Made by a program: the position numbers and the translations under genes. A DNA stretch of 64,000 nt from positions 4,617,481 through 4,681,480 of the forward strand of contig CP099844.1 of assembly GCA_030062745.1 (NCBI GenBank), written 5' to 3'. Shown piece after piece: positions 26,401 through 37,756 of the stretch. The first letter of the stretch is position 1. The number at the start of each line of letters is the position of its first letter. The notes beneath the pieces were generated by a model that was not told where the DNA came from, searched no databases, and saw nothing but the letters and a program-made list of their open reading frames with translations. The DNA comes from Capitulum mitella (taxonomy: Eukaryota > Arthropoda > Thecostraca > Pollicipedomorpha > Pollicipedidae).

Positions 26401-28599
26401 GCAATGGCAGCCACGAGACTGAAAACATAAACGTGGATTGGAGGTTTGGGCTTGGGATAGGTTGTCTGCCTCTTTTTTAAGAATATTAGAAGAGAACTGC
26501 AGAGATAACGTAAGATTAGGGGAGGCTCTAACCATAGACAGCTATAGACCAAGCATTAGTTATGGGTGTAAAATGTACCTAAGAACTGTTATGACAACAG
26601 CAAAGAAAATATTTCATTTTCCGTTGTATCACAACTGGAATTCTTATGTACCATTCTCACTTAGTTCTACTATCATGATGATTGACATTATGGTTATTTT
26701 TATAACACACTTTTGCTATCAATGGTGTCATTTGTTACTTTGAAGTAGGTTGCATTCAACTGAATCACCATTTGAACATTGATTCAGTTTCAATATCGGA
26801 CCCAAAAATGTGATTTTGATTCTGGTTCCGATGCGCAGTTGTCGAATAGGGAATCAGTGTGACTGTGACTGTAAGAGTCAGAGAATCAGAATCGATTTTG
26901 ATTTGATCGCATTTGATCGGCTGAATCAGGACTAATTTTAATTTGATTCTGAATCTCTTACAGGTCTGCTTGGACGGAACATTCCCTTCAAGGCAAAACA
27001 ATGATACGTTCATTAAGATTATGTTCTGCTTCGGATCCGTGCCCGAAAGATAAAGGTATGTATCTCTATGTATCTCAAGAAACCTATCATTATATATGTG
27101 TACCAAGTTTAAAACATGTGACAAGTTTGAGAGCAGTCAGGAAACATTTGAGAACATCGGGTATATTCGTGTGGCATATACGGGTAATTTATTTTGCTAC
27201 TGATAAATCTGTCAAAAGATCCGTGCTGCTGAAAGGTTATTTCAGTTACTTTAGTCTCCTCACTTCCGCGTGATGTCATTTCCGCCATGTTCCGTGGAAT
27301 TCGATAAGACTTCAGTGAGTCTGATATCATTCGGACACACTCATATCAGGCTGAGGACGACTGTCGGCTGTGATCGGCACTGAGTCGTCTGCCGGCGCCG
27401 GCCAGGAGCACATTGGAATGAACTGATCTCACCGCTCCTTGCATATTCCCGCAGCCTGGCCGGTGAACGCAAATCAATGAGAGTGACATTGATGTTATTC
27501 TTTAGCAGCCATCTTAAAAAAGAAATGGCGGTGTTATTTATGTCAAACGAAAGATCTTTCAATAATATGCTCAGAAGACCCTGACTGGACTTACATCTCA
27601 CGCCAGCTTTTCTCCACTGTCTCAAATGGAGTCATTGTCAGGGGACGCCGTTCGCTGCACCGAGAAAAACAGCGCCATCGTATAAAATTGTGCGCGATAC
27701 CCGGTTTCATGACGAAATTACATCTTGCAAATGTTACCATGTTAATGAAGTGTTGTCGAGTGAAAGGCAGTAGGCTGATCACACAAGAAAAGACAGAGCC
27801 GAGTGCATCGCTGTCAGTTTGAACCACTACAAAACGGTTTGTTAAAACAGCAGTGTTGAAAGAGAAAAAATTCTGCCAGAAGTTCAACAAGAGATCATCT
27901 TAATCGTGCTGATGATGAAACATATTTAGAGAACACTGGAAACAAAGCACCAGGAAATGACGACTACTACCAAGGTGACAGCATTGACGCAGCTCAAGAA
28001 TTTGACCACTGCCCCCAAATGAAGTTTTTCGGAAGATAATGACATGACTGGTAGAAAGCCAGGCTCCGCTGTCCAACGACTTTTCTCCCCAAAGTCGCGC
28101 TTTTATGAATGAAGATATCTGCCATGGAGAACGCATAAAGAAATGTATCATACCTTTGTCAAACAGACATTACCGCAGGAGTGGGCTTACTCGTACATTC
28201 CAGTCAGACATGGCCATATGTCACAGTGCCGCCAAAACCCAAAAATCGTTTCAGAGCAAACAAATCTCGTGCATTCTAGCTAGGATAGCTTCACCTATAC
28301 GTCGTCGCCTGCTGCACACTGAGCACATCTGGAGCATGGTCAAGAACATCATGTTCTAAGGGGGGGGGGGGCTGGGAGGAATAGTCAAACGGAGGTCCAA
28401 AGCGCAGGTTGTGGAAGAGGATCAGATTTTTGAGAGAGGTGTTTGCGCGAGACGCTACGGAGGACGTTAGCGCTCGTGTGCGCCGGACGGACGGTAGGGA
28501 CCTGGTATCATATGTGCTTTGACTATCTGCGAGAGTAGAGGTGCGAACTCATCACTGTGTCGCCCGCACGATATTCGGAGGAATGCGACTGAGATAATC
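23401..28599. other. Intergenic, no gene seen
   Basis: A 12-base G-run lies at 28360-28371, a GAATC-rich stretch at 26770-26960, and AGGTCAT/ATGACCT words around 24300-24345. Short ORFs show no recognisable domain. Confidence 0.55.
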
Positions 28600-28952
28600 G
28601 CCGTACAATTTCAGTCTCATTCATTTCTCTCAGCCTTTATCAGAATCTTGTCATGTAAGCCAGCCACAAGTCAGCTGGCTATATATGTTGTCCAAAGGAG
28701 GTCCTTAGACTGCGGCCCCCTATTGCCGTCACCTACGACTGCTCCTAGACTTCCTGATCTGTACTTTTGCGGAGAGCTATGGGTGAATTGCCCACGCGGC
28801 GGTGGGTGGAGGGGGCGGTATGACGCGACTTCCGGTCAAGAACGGTGCCGGCCGGAAGGGGACCAACTCAGCCCGCTATCAGCCCGCCACCTGGCCGCGT
28901 CACGGCCTTATCGTGCTCCCGGCGGCCGGCTCCGGACCACGCCAGTCTCGCC
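28600..28952 (+). promoter_or_regulatory. Putative promoter and 5' leader of the integrin gene
   Basis: A TATATAT run at about 28681 lies about 270 bases before the chosen ATG. An ACTTCCGGT ETS-type motif lies at about 28827, and the last 150 bases are CpG-rich. An in-frame ATG at 28845 would add 36 residues rich in Pro and Arg ahead of the signal peptide. I treat those as leader because they would bury the signal sequence. The placement of the start site is inferred; a 5' intron cannot be excluded. Confidence 0.3.
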
Positions 28953-31900
28953 ATGGCCTCGCCCGCGCTGCACCGAGCGGCGCTGCCTCTGACGCTGGCG
29001 CTGGCGCTGACGCTGACGGCCGCCTTCAACGTAGACGTGGTGCACCCGGTGATCTTCCAGGGCCCGGTGACGGACCCGACCGGTCGTCGCCCGAGAGCCG
29101 ACACCTACTTCGGCTACTCGGTCGGGCTGGGCGGCGGCGGCAGCGCCGGTGGGCCCTGGCTTGTGGTCGGGGCGCCGCGCGCCAACTCCACGCTTGGCCT
29201 CAACCCGCCGGAGCACGTGCTGGAGCCGGGCGCGCTCTTCAAGTGTCCACTGCGCCGGGGAGCGCGCTGCCAGGAGGTTCTGGTGGACCCAACCGGAAAC
29301 GAGGCGGACAGGAACCGCCTTTACGTCGACCTGAAGGACCAGGGCTGGCTGGGCGGCTCGCTGGACGTGGAGGCTGGCGGCAGCGGCCGGCTCGCGGTCT
29401 GCGCGTACCGCTGGAGGAACCAGAAGTACGCCGGCCACTATCTCGGCAACGGCGCCTGTTACCTGGCCGACAACGAGGTGCACGACCGGAGCTTCACCAA
29501 GCTAGTTCCGCTCTACCAGTCCAACAGGCAGACCTTCTTTGTCTCGAACCCCACGGGCAACAAGTACATCTACGACTACTCCTACGGCCAGGCGGGCGCT
29601 GCCGTGCACTTTCCCGAGAACGGCCGCGAACTGGTGCTGGGCGCGCCGGGGGTGTTTGACTGGAGCGGCACGCTGGTGCGCTATAGTGACGTTGACGACA
29701 GCGACTCAGGTGGCGGAAGCCAGCGCCGTCGCCGCCGTCAGGCGCAGCAGCTGGGCAGCGTCATCATCCCAAGACCATTCCGGACCAACGCGCTGAACCA
29801 GTACGACTATTTCGGCTCCAGCGTCGGCTCCGGCCGCTTCTACAGCAGCTCCACGGACACGTTCTACCTGGTGGGCGCGCCGCGAGCCGCCGACGGCAAG
29901 GGCAAGGCGATGCTGCTCGACTTCCCCAGGAACGACCTCGAGCCGTACGATGTGCTGGCAGAGTGGGTCGGCTCCACGGTCGGCGAGTATTTCGGCGCCG
30001 CCGTGCTCGCCATCGACCTGACCGGCGACGGACTTAGTGAGGTCGTCGTCGGCGCGCCGCTCTTCGGCGACGGCAAGACGTACGAGCAGGGCCGCGTCTA
30101 CGTCTTCGTCAACGCCGACGGCGAGGTGTTCCGACCCGTGTCACGGGCGATGGTCGGCTCCGGCGCGGTGCGCGCGCGCTTCGGCGCCGCGCTGGCGCCG
30201 CTCGGCGACCTGGACCGTGACGGGTTCCAGGACCTGGCCGTGGGTGCGCCGTACGAGGACGACGGCCGCGGCGCCGTCTACGTGTACCGCGGCGGGCCGG
30301 GCGACCTGGCCGCCGCACCGGCGCAGCGCATTGCCGCGCGCGACCTCAGCGAGGCACTGCGCGGCTTCGGCGTCAGCATCTCGCGCGGCCTCGACGTGGA
30401 CGGCAACCGGTACCCGGACGTGGCGGTGGGCGCCTACGACAGCGGAGACGCCGTACTGCTCCGGACCAGGCCCGTCATCCAGTTTGTGGCCGCGATGCGC
30501 GCGGAGCCAGGCAGACTGGAGACGACGACGAAGGAGTTCACGGTGCAGGCATGCCTGTCGTACAGGGGCAGCTTCGTGCCTCCGACAGTCGACGTCAACG
30601 TCACAGTCAAGATGGTGTCCTTCCACGCCCAGAGCGTGCTGGTGGTGAACGGACGCGACTTAAACGTGCTGAATTTCCCGAGGAAGATCAACAGGGAAGA
30701 GAACTGGTGTCGCGACTTCACCGTCGCCATCCGCTCCGATGGTTTAATCGACTACACCAAACCGATTCAGCTCAGCTTGAGGTACAGTCTGATCTCCGAG
30801 GGTGACATGAAGCCAGGTTCGAAAGCCGTCGTCATCGATACCGATACATCGAAGCGCGCCGAGAGGTTCCGGCCCTCAAGGGGAAAACGACAAGTAGTTT
30901 TTCCATCGCAACTGGAGCAGATCGACGACTTCTGCGCTTCGTGTCCGGTGCCCAACATCAACATGGACAATCAGCAGGTGACGACGCTGAACGTGCCGTT
31001 CGCGGTCGGCTGCGGGGACGACTCTGTGTGCAATGCCGACCTCAAGCTCTCATACACATTCATCGACCTCTCCAGTAACGAGTACGTCATCGGCTCCACC
31101 AAGACCCTGGTACTGGAGCTGCACGTGACAAACGGTGCCGAGCCGGCCTCCCTGCCGACACTGGCCGTGGATATTCCGGATCCGCTCGGGCTGGTCCGCG
31201 TGCCGCCCTCGTGCCAGGAGCTCAGCCCCGAACAGGGCCGCGTCACCCTGCTCTGCAACGTCCAGCCGCATCCGTTCTACAAAGAGTCTGCCTTCACCAT
31301 GCGGCTCGACTTCGACATGGCTGACGTCACCAGTGACGTCAAGAGCCTCAAGTTCAACGTGTCGGTGGCGTCCACCGGCGTGGAGAAGATGCCGCGCGAT
31401 AACGTGGCCAACATTACCCTGTCCCTCGTCAGCCAGGCAGATATGGAGATCCGGGGGTCGTCCTTTCAGGAGCAAGTTTTCTACGACAAAGAGGAGGACC
31501 GTCCGCAGAACGAGAGGACGACGCCCAACTACGTGTACATCCAGCACACGTACCACGTGCTCAAATACCTGCCGACGCCTGTGAAGGCGGTGGCCATATC
31601 GTTCATGATCCCGATTAACTTCACTAGCGGCGGCGAGGAGGTCAACTTCCTACGCATGCATGCCCCGTCGGCCCGCATCAGCGGCCAGCCCTTCACGTGC
31701 TCCCTGCAGGGGGTCGACTACGTCCGGGAGGACGCCTCCACGGCCGGGGGAGCCGAGGGCCGGCCGGCTGGGGAGCTGGTGACGGCCGGTGGCCGCCGCC
31801 GCCGCCGCCGCCGTCAGGCCGAGTCCCCCGCCGCCGAGTCGCCGCCGCCGCGCACCAACGCCACCGGCGTGCTCGACTGCAGGCGCGGCTCGCGCGTGCG

Positions 31901-32348
31901 CTGCGTGCGCATGACGTGCCAGACGGTGTCGTTCCTGGATGTGGCCACTCGCGCGACGGTGACGTTCGACATGCGCGTCGACGTCGGCGTCCTGCAGCGG
32001 CTGCGCGGCGGCGTCGACCGCATCGCCATCGCCACAGACGGCTTCGTGCAGCTGGTGGACGGCGGCGGCGTGGCGCCGGCGGTGAACCGGCGGCCGGACC
32101 GGGCCACCGTCACCACCGAGCTGCTGCCGTCGGCGCTGGAGCCGCAGCCGGTGGCCGTCTGGATCATCGTGGTGTCCGTGCTGGCGGCGCTGCTGCTGCT
32201 GGCGCTGATCGTCTACCTGATGTACCGCGCCGGCTTCTTCCGACGATCCAAGCACGAGCAGTTGCTCGAGGAGAAACGGGACGCCGAGGTCGAGGAGAAC
32301 TTCGGCGGCCCGAGAGAGACGGACGAGCTGACCGCGGACGGCCAGTAG
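28953..32348 (+). CDS. Integrin alpha subunit, PS3/4/5-like, single exon
   Basis: This encodes a type I membrane receptor chain that would pair with an integrin beta subunit to bind extracellular matrix. The ORF is open from 28845, but I start at the ATG at 28953. That ATG sits in a strong GCCATGG context and is followed at once by a hydrophobic signal peptide (residues 1-24), with the mature chain starting FNVD. The beta-propeller (about 25-510) has FG-GAP repeats and three calcium loops: DLTGDG at 355, DLDRDG at 419 and DVDGNR at 481. No inserted I domain is present. Thigh and calf domains follow (about 510-1060), then a membrane span (about 1067-1091), the GFFRR form of the GFFKR motif (1094-1098) and a tail of about 33 residues. 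GWLGGSLD and GALFKCPL resemble Drosophila scab (alpha-PS3). Polybasic sites lie at 258-262, 643-646 and 948-954, and the last fits the usual heavy/light chain cleavage. A full-length alpha chain without introns is unusual. The family is near certain; the PS3 subgroup is inferred from memory of motifs. Confidence 0.95.
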   Translation: MASPALHRAALPLTLALALTLTAAFNVDVVHPVIFQGPVTDPTGRRPRADTYFGYSVGLGGGGSAGGPWLVVGAPRANSTLGLNPPEHVLEPGALFKCPLRRGARCQEVLVDPTGNEADRNRLYVDLKDQGWLGGSLDVEAGGSGRLAVCAYRWRNQKYAGHYLGNGACYLADNEVHDRSFTKLVPLYQSNRQTFFVSNPTGNKYIYDYSYGQAGAAVHFPENGRELVLGAPGVFDWSGTLVRYSDVDDSDSGGGSQRRRRRQAQQLGSVIIPRPFRTNALNQYDYFGSSVGSGRFYSSSTDTFYLVGAPRAADGKGKAMLLDFPRNDLEPYDVLAEWVGSTVGEYFGAAVLAIDLTGDGLSEVVVGAPLFGDGKTYEQGRVYVFVNADGEVFRPVSRAMVGSGAVRARFGAALAPLGDLDRDGFQDLAVGAPYEDDGRGAVYVYRGGPGDLAAAPAQRIAARDLSEALRGFGVSISRGLDVDGNRYPDVAVGAYDSGDAVLLRTRPVIQFVAAMRAEPGRLETTTKEFTVQACLSYRGSFVPPTVDVNVTVKMVSFHAQSVLVVNGRDLNVLNFPRKINREENWCRDFTVAIRSDGLIDYTKPIQLSLRYSLISEGDMKPGSKAVVIDTDTSKRAERFRPSRGKRQVVFPSQLEQIDDFCASCPVPNINMDNQQVTTLNVPFAVGCGDDSVCNADLKLSYTFIDLSSNEYVIGSTKTLVLELHVTNGAEPASLPTLAVDIPDPLGLVRVPPSCQELSPEQGRVTLLCNVQPHPFYKESAFTMRLDFDMADVTSDVKSLKFNVSVASTGVEKMPRDNVANITLSLVSQADMEIRGSSFQEQVFYDKEEDRPQNERTTPNYVYIQHTYHVLKYLPTPVKAVAISFMIPINFTSGGEEVNFLRMHAPSARISGQPFTCSLQGVDYVREDASTAGGAEGRPAGELVTAGGRRRRRRRQAESPAAESPPPRTNATGVLDCRRGSRVRCVRMTCQTVSFLDVATRATVTFDMRVDVGVLQRLRGGVDRIAIATDGFVQLVDGGGVAPAVNRRPDRATVTTELLPSALEPQPVAVWIIVVSVLAALLLLALIVYLMYRAGFFRRSKHEQLLEEKRDAEVEENFGGPRETDELTADGQ

Positions 32349-32562
32349 CGGCGACAGGCGCGGCGGCCGCGCCGGGCTGCGGTGGACGGGGCGGCTGATG
32401 GTGTCGAGGCTGGTGATCATGTTTGGGAGAACGCAGTCAACTCACTGGCGGCTGCCGAACGTCTGGAGACGCAGCCCACTTCGTGTTCCGTGATAGCCAG
32501 CATGCGGCATGTGACAGCGGCGGAATGGTGGCGAGCGGAATCGGCGCAAGCGAATCGCATGC

Positions 32563-32568
32563 AATAAA
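32563..32568 (+). promoter_or_regulatory. Poly(A) signal of the integrin gene
   Basis: A canonical AATAAA lies 215 bases after the integrin stop codon on the same strand. No A-rich tract follows it, which argues against the single-exon gene being a recent retrocopy. Confidence 0.6.
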
Positions 32569-33511
32569 GGATAGCCAGTGTCATAGGCATGGGTAAACGC
32601 CTCCTGCGGTCTAAAATGAAGCTCCTAGAGTACATGTGTCGTTGCGTGTAAGGTGATACTTTTGCGTCCTACATTTAAGGCATTTTATTTGCGGGCCCCG
32701 CGTTCCTTTAAAAATGGCCTATTTGTAGTTTACTTCGGGTGTTCGACGTGATTCACCGACAGCCTCCTGAATGTTGGAAATGGGGCATGCTGTATTCGGA
32801 TGTCCTTAGTATGTGAAATTTGGATCCAATGGTGAGGTTTTGAACAAACATGATACTGAAGTGCCTTGGTTTGGTAACTGTTATCAGTTTTATAACAAGG
32901 ATGTGATCAGTTATGATTATGTTGTCATGAATAAGTAAACCGTATATTTTTCATAAATCTTTGTCTGTTCGCAGCCAGCAAAACGTACATTTCATGGCCA
33001 GTTATCTCATTAGTTACTTTTCGCGAACATGATGTCACCTCGTGACGAGGGCAAAACGTTAATATTTCAAACCCCGGCGGTGTTTTGGCCACCGGCGAAG
33101 ACAGCGTACAGCGGACTAGGAAACCATACTGTCCAGAGCAGAATTTGCTTCTGCTACCTCCAGAAGCAGGCATCTGCAGACCAGCATCTCGATGGGTCGG
33201 CCGCCGGCCGAACGACAGTGGCCATGGGACGAAACACACTGGGACCGACTGGAATGTACCACCAATCTGGAATGTCTTTTCTGCGGGATGACAGGAAAAC
33301 GCAGTTAACATGTGTATGCATGCGGCCCTTGCGATACGTTTCGCCACGTATTCGTCTTGTGGTATCGTTGTTGCCAGGTCTGCTACAACACCAAGAATAC
33401 AACAGGGTGGATGCTGAAAATGCGTGACTAGAAGACGAGGCACGAGTGACAGGTATTTTTCTTTTATTACATTGGCCCGACCCCCCTCAGGACTTGATGA
33501 GAGTTAATCGA
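32569..33511. other. Intergenic after the integrin gene
   Basis: The 3' end of the integrin transcript is expected near 32590. Beyond it no coding or repeat structure is seen up to the foldback element. Confidence 0.5.
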
Positions 33512-34188
33512 ACCAAGGTTCGTAGGTCAAGAGTTCGTGTGGGAAAAGGTTCGTAGCCAAAGGTAAGCATTCATAAGGTTCGTATGGAGTGCGTATGGTA
33601 AAAGGTCCGTAGCAGAAAATGTTGGTAACGCAGAAAGTTCATACTGCAAAGGGTTCGTATCGGGAAACGTTCGTAATGCAAAAAACTCGTGCTGCAAAAA
33701 AGGTTCGTATGGAAAAGGTTTGCAATGAAAGTGTTCGTAAAGGAAACGTTCGTAAAAAAGGCTTATAGCCAAAGGTTCGTAGGCATAACGTTTTTGTCGG
33801 AGAAGGTCCATTCCGTTTGCGTCCAGGTTTGCTTTGAAGGCGCGGAATAGGATACTAGAGGCTGCAGTGGTGCGATCGGACTTGGCTCGGTTCAACGAAG
33901 ATGTTAGGTAAGGTTAGGTTAGATTAGGCTAGGTTACTGTTTTAGGTCCATTCCAGGTTTACAAGCCTTTGGCTACGCATCTTTCTCCTTAGAGACCTTT
34001 TCCCTTACGAACTTTTTTCGTACGAACCTTTTCTTGCGAACCTTTTACAGTGCAAACCTTTTCCATTACACACCTTTTTCGATACGAATTTTTTCCGATG
34101 CCAACCTTTTACCATACGCTCCTTATGCATGTGAGGTTTTGGCTACGAACGTTTTCGCACACGAACCGTTGACTTACGAACCTTGGTC
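33512..34188. mobile_element. Foldback-type element with arms of GGTTCGTA repeats
   Basis: The left arm (33512-33795) is a run of 11-16 bp units around AAAAGGTTCGTA. The right arm (33960-34188) is its reverse complement with the same order of variants: ACCAAGGTTCGTA at the tips, then GGGAAAAGGTTCGTAGCCAA on the left against GCGAAAACGTTCGTAGCCAA on the right, then GCGTATGGTAAAAGG. The central 165 bp are unique apart from a TTAGG-like tract. Tandem repeats inside long inverted arms are the hallmark of foldback elements. No transposase and no clear target duplication were found, so the superfamily is unknown. Confidence 0.7.
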
Positions 34189-34879
34189 CTAGACGTTGAC
34201 ATGAATCATATTCATGACGCATGCGGTTTGAAGTTGCCTGGTCAATTTTTCTAAAGGCTGGGAGACAGTCGGCAAAGGTCGAGACGCCGAACGCAAAATG
34301 GGAAAAGTTATCCTTATTTACGGACGATCGTTTGTGACTTCTTGCGACTGCCAACTAGATGAAAAGGCAGCCTCTAAATTTGGCTTTATTGAAACATATG
34401 CCCGGACAGTCATGGGTGTCAAGGAGGCCGTGTTGTGGGAAAATGATGAATGTCTCTCGTAGCTAAGCATTATACATGGGTGATTTTTTAGTGACTGATT
34501 CCATAGAGAACTGCAGGATCTAAGCACTGACCCTACCGGGGTTGGAGAGTCGAAGGTTTTCTGGATGTCTGCTTGAGAGATCCATTTAGCTACTGATTTA
34601 TGTTTTGGAGCACCCAGCTCTCAGTTGGTGCCCGATCTGAACAAATTACAGCCCTGCACTGGCTCCTTTTCTTGGCGACATGATTTCTAGTTTCATTATG
34701 TCATCGATATTGAAATTGCTGCGTCTCTAGAAACACAAAAATGCATCGCACTTACGGCACGAAAAAAGCGATCGTTATCCCACTGAAAAAACAGCGCTTG
34801 GCAGAAAGATTGGTTTTCCTCCGCTACAATAAGCCACGTTCGGTTTTTTGAAATATCTACTTTTTTGCCGAAAGTGAAT

Positions 34880-35270
34880 GGCTATGTGCCAATTTAACGC
34901 GTGCTTTAATCGAGACGACCAAGTTGCAGCTTATGTCCCCGGAAATTGTTCTTTTCGTTTAGTATGTCTCAAAACTCTGTATCTTCGGACTGCTAACCGA
35001 TTTTCGACAAATTTGCTCTGCGTCCTTTTTATCGGTGAGCTGTTGTTTTTGCATGACGACGCTACGAGGTGGCGCTTGCCAAGAACAAGTTACCAGAAGA
35101 TTTGCATGACATCAGTGATGATGCCGCATCATCAATGGGTGATGTCAGAATTTAGTTCGTGGTTAATTTGATTTCGTGGCATGGCTGAGTGTTTGAGAAT
35201 AATGAGCGCTGAAAACGTGGCAAGGAGCACTTTTCTCACCAGCCGAATCTATTTTTGAAAAGTCGACGGC
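34880..35270. repeat. Diverged dispersed repeat, copy 1 of 3
   Basis: Words such as ACGCGTGCTTTAATCGAGA, TATGTCTCAAAACTCTGTAT and GAGCGCTGAAAACGT, and the end CTATTTTTGAAAAGTCGACG, recur in the same order in 63470-63830 and in part in 41660-41810. There is no reading frame. The class is unknown. Confidence 0.5.
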
Positions 35271-36377
35271 AGTCTGCAGGGGTATTTCGCTCTATGTCAC
35301 GGTACAGCAGGCTGTTAGATATAACTCCCATTGGACCTGAGGAAAATAACTATAAACGAATACAATAAAATTAGATCAAATGGACCCTTCCGTTTCCATC
35401 AACATTCGTTTTTAACGTTTGTACGGCCAAAGCACTTTTGAGACCATTTCTTTCCAGGGAACATCATGGAATTAACGTTACAATTTTCTAATGCTAGTAG
35501 GGCTCCAGTCGTGCCTGCCCGAGGAGCTCTAACAACCCCGCTATGACTTCCGCCTTTAGTACAGCTGGGATAATTTTTCTCATTTTTCTGAAACCAGTGA
35601 CAGATGCTTGTCGAGTAACAAGGACAAGGACTGCCTTTTACAGAAAAGGCAACGTCGTATGGCGGCCACAGGGGATAAGCTTGCGCTCTTCGACGTCAGA
35701 CTGATGTTGCCGCACTACAGTAGCTGCATACCAAACCAGAGCCATGCTACGTAAAAAAGGGACCGGAGAAAACTGGAATCAGACAAGCAGGGTGACAAGT
35801 GTGTACGCCTGACGTAAAAGTGGCCAGAGCACACTGATCACGTAACGTTCCGCTTCGTGAGCCGGCGTATATTTGATCTGTTGCCTTCCTTAGATCTACA
35901 CTGTCTACGGAAGGCGCAGTTTTATGGTTGCGCGTGCCGTCACTGTAGGTGGCCGACCATGTACTTCTGCATGCTGTGCAGGTCTCCTGTGCGTCTGGGA
36001 TGTTTGGCATACTGTCGCTCTCAAGAACAAGGACCATCGAGACCTTAACATTTGGTTTGCATGTGAAGAAAATGTAGCAGTGACTGAGCCGACCATTGAA
36101 ACACCAGACTGCTTTTTAAAAAGGCTTACCATTGACCAGCGAAGAAAGAAAATCATACACGGCGAAAATTATACACTCCGGTGGTAACTTGCAGGCTGAC
36201 AGGTGTTCCCACGGGTGAAAAAGTACAACATGGCCTGCTTTATGTGTACTTTAGAAATTCCCGGTGAGGCATGGTGTCAATGTACAATGCAGTTGGACGT
36301 AGCGAGAACAAAGATCAGTGCCAAGAGACTTCCGAATTCAGTGGAGACATTTCTGGAATGCACACAAGTGCAGGGGG

Positions 36378-36557
36378 CCCGATGCAATGCAGGTTATCCT
36401 CGTTTTGCTTCGGATTCTAAGCTGACCAGTGAAAGTGTTGCGTCACCTGGGCACCGCTTAGCTCCGAAGAGACACGACCTTTCCGACATGGCGCAGTGAC
36501 CCGCCCAGGCTAACGAGGGGTGACGTACAAAACGGGGATAACCTGCGTTCCATCGGG
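36378..36557. repeat. Inverted repeat, 30-bp arms
   Basis: The arms 36378-36407 and 36528-36557 match at 27 of 30 bases and share GCAGGTTATCC and CGTTTTG. The spacer is 120 bases. It could be a MITE or fold-back remnant. Confidence 0.7.
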
Positions 36558-37756
36558 ATCCAGACACATATCTGGAGTGGAAGGTATGTCTGGCCATTTT
36601 GCATCGGTGATGTAATTTTGCAATATTTGGCAATGCTTTTAACTTAGTGAGTGACATTTGTGTTAACTTTCCATCCATCCAGTCTCAAAAATGTTTCGAG
36701 ACTGTCAAGAGCGGATGCAGGGAACTTTGTAGGGCGTTATGCAGCGTATTGTGTATATGGGTTCTACGTTCGGAAAACAAAGTAACACTCGACAAAGAAA
36801 CGTTTTGAGATGCCATTGCACTGAAATGAATGATATGGGATGTAGTGAGACAATAAATAACGATCAAGAGCGGGAGCAGGCGCAGAGATTTGGGAGGACC
36901 AGAATTCGAAACACGCCTGCCAATGATTTAGGTCACTGAGTTCAACCCAACTGTAGTAGTTATGAAAACATTTAGCACATACTTGTACATGAATTGGCAG
37001 GGGACAAATACAGGAACAATAAGGGGAAGGAACAAGAAAAATAGGAACTATGGTTCTGTCTTCTGAGCAAATCATTGACACTTTCAGTAGGGTACAGTCC
37101 CTTTTATTTTTGTTTCCTGAACTCGCCACTGATGTTTGTAATAGATTGCGTCGATCGTATCACTTTAAGATAACGAAATTTGCCGGCCAATCGGGCAAAA
37201 CTGAGTGGAGTGTCCCTTATGTTTCAGGCCCTGACTCCACCACTGCCCCAAAATGGCTTCCAATCATGTCTGATACTAAAGGCCAAAAAGCTGATATCAA
37301 TGTCAAAGTAAGTGCTTGCAGCGCCATATGCTTAAGGACTAAAATCGGCCGTTTGCCCCGTTTTTGCCCTCCGGAATGCACAGCTGACGATTTTTGGTGT
37401 TTTTTTCACACATGAAAAGTTAGTTAAAGTCACAAGGTTCCGTACAAGCCCTGTTCTGTCGAAAGTTGTCCAATGGATCGTCGGATTTTCAGCCTACGCA
37501 TGGACTTCAAGAGAAATCCACTGCATGAAAATAGGGCTAAACCCTTATTTGGGTACATAATAACGTAAAGGTAAAAGACTATACATTCTCATTAAACGTT
37601 CCGTGCCAGCACTACAATACCCGGCCAGTGGCCAGAGCTATTCCACCGCCTGACCACATCAGACTGACGGACGGTGGGTCGCCTTCTGGCCACGTCACAC
37701 TGACGGACGGTGGGCGCCGCTGCCCGATCCCCAGTGCGACCAGTCGACGGCCCCAC

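Noticed and set aside
28802-29659. 285-codon ORF on the + strand in another frame, and several long - strand ORFs over the integrin gene
   Set aside because: They are shadows of the GC-rich integrin frame. Their Arg/Ala/Gly-rich text has no domain, while the integrin frame matches its family end to end.
33512-33800. tRNA-like GGTTCG words
   Set aside because: GGTTCGTA resembles a T-loop but recurs every 11-16 bases with no cloverleaf. It is the foldback arm.
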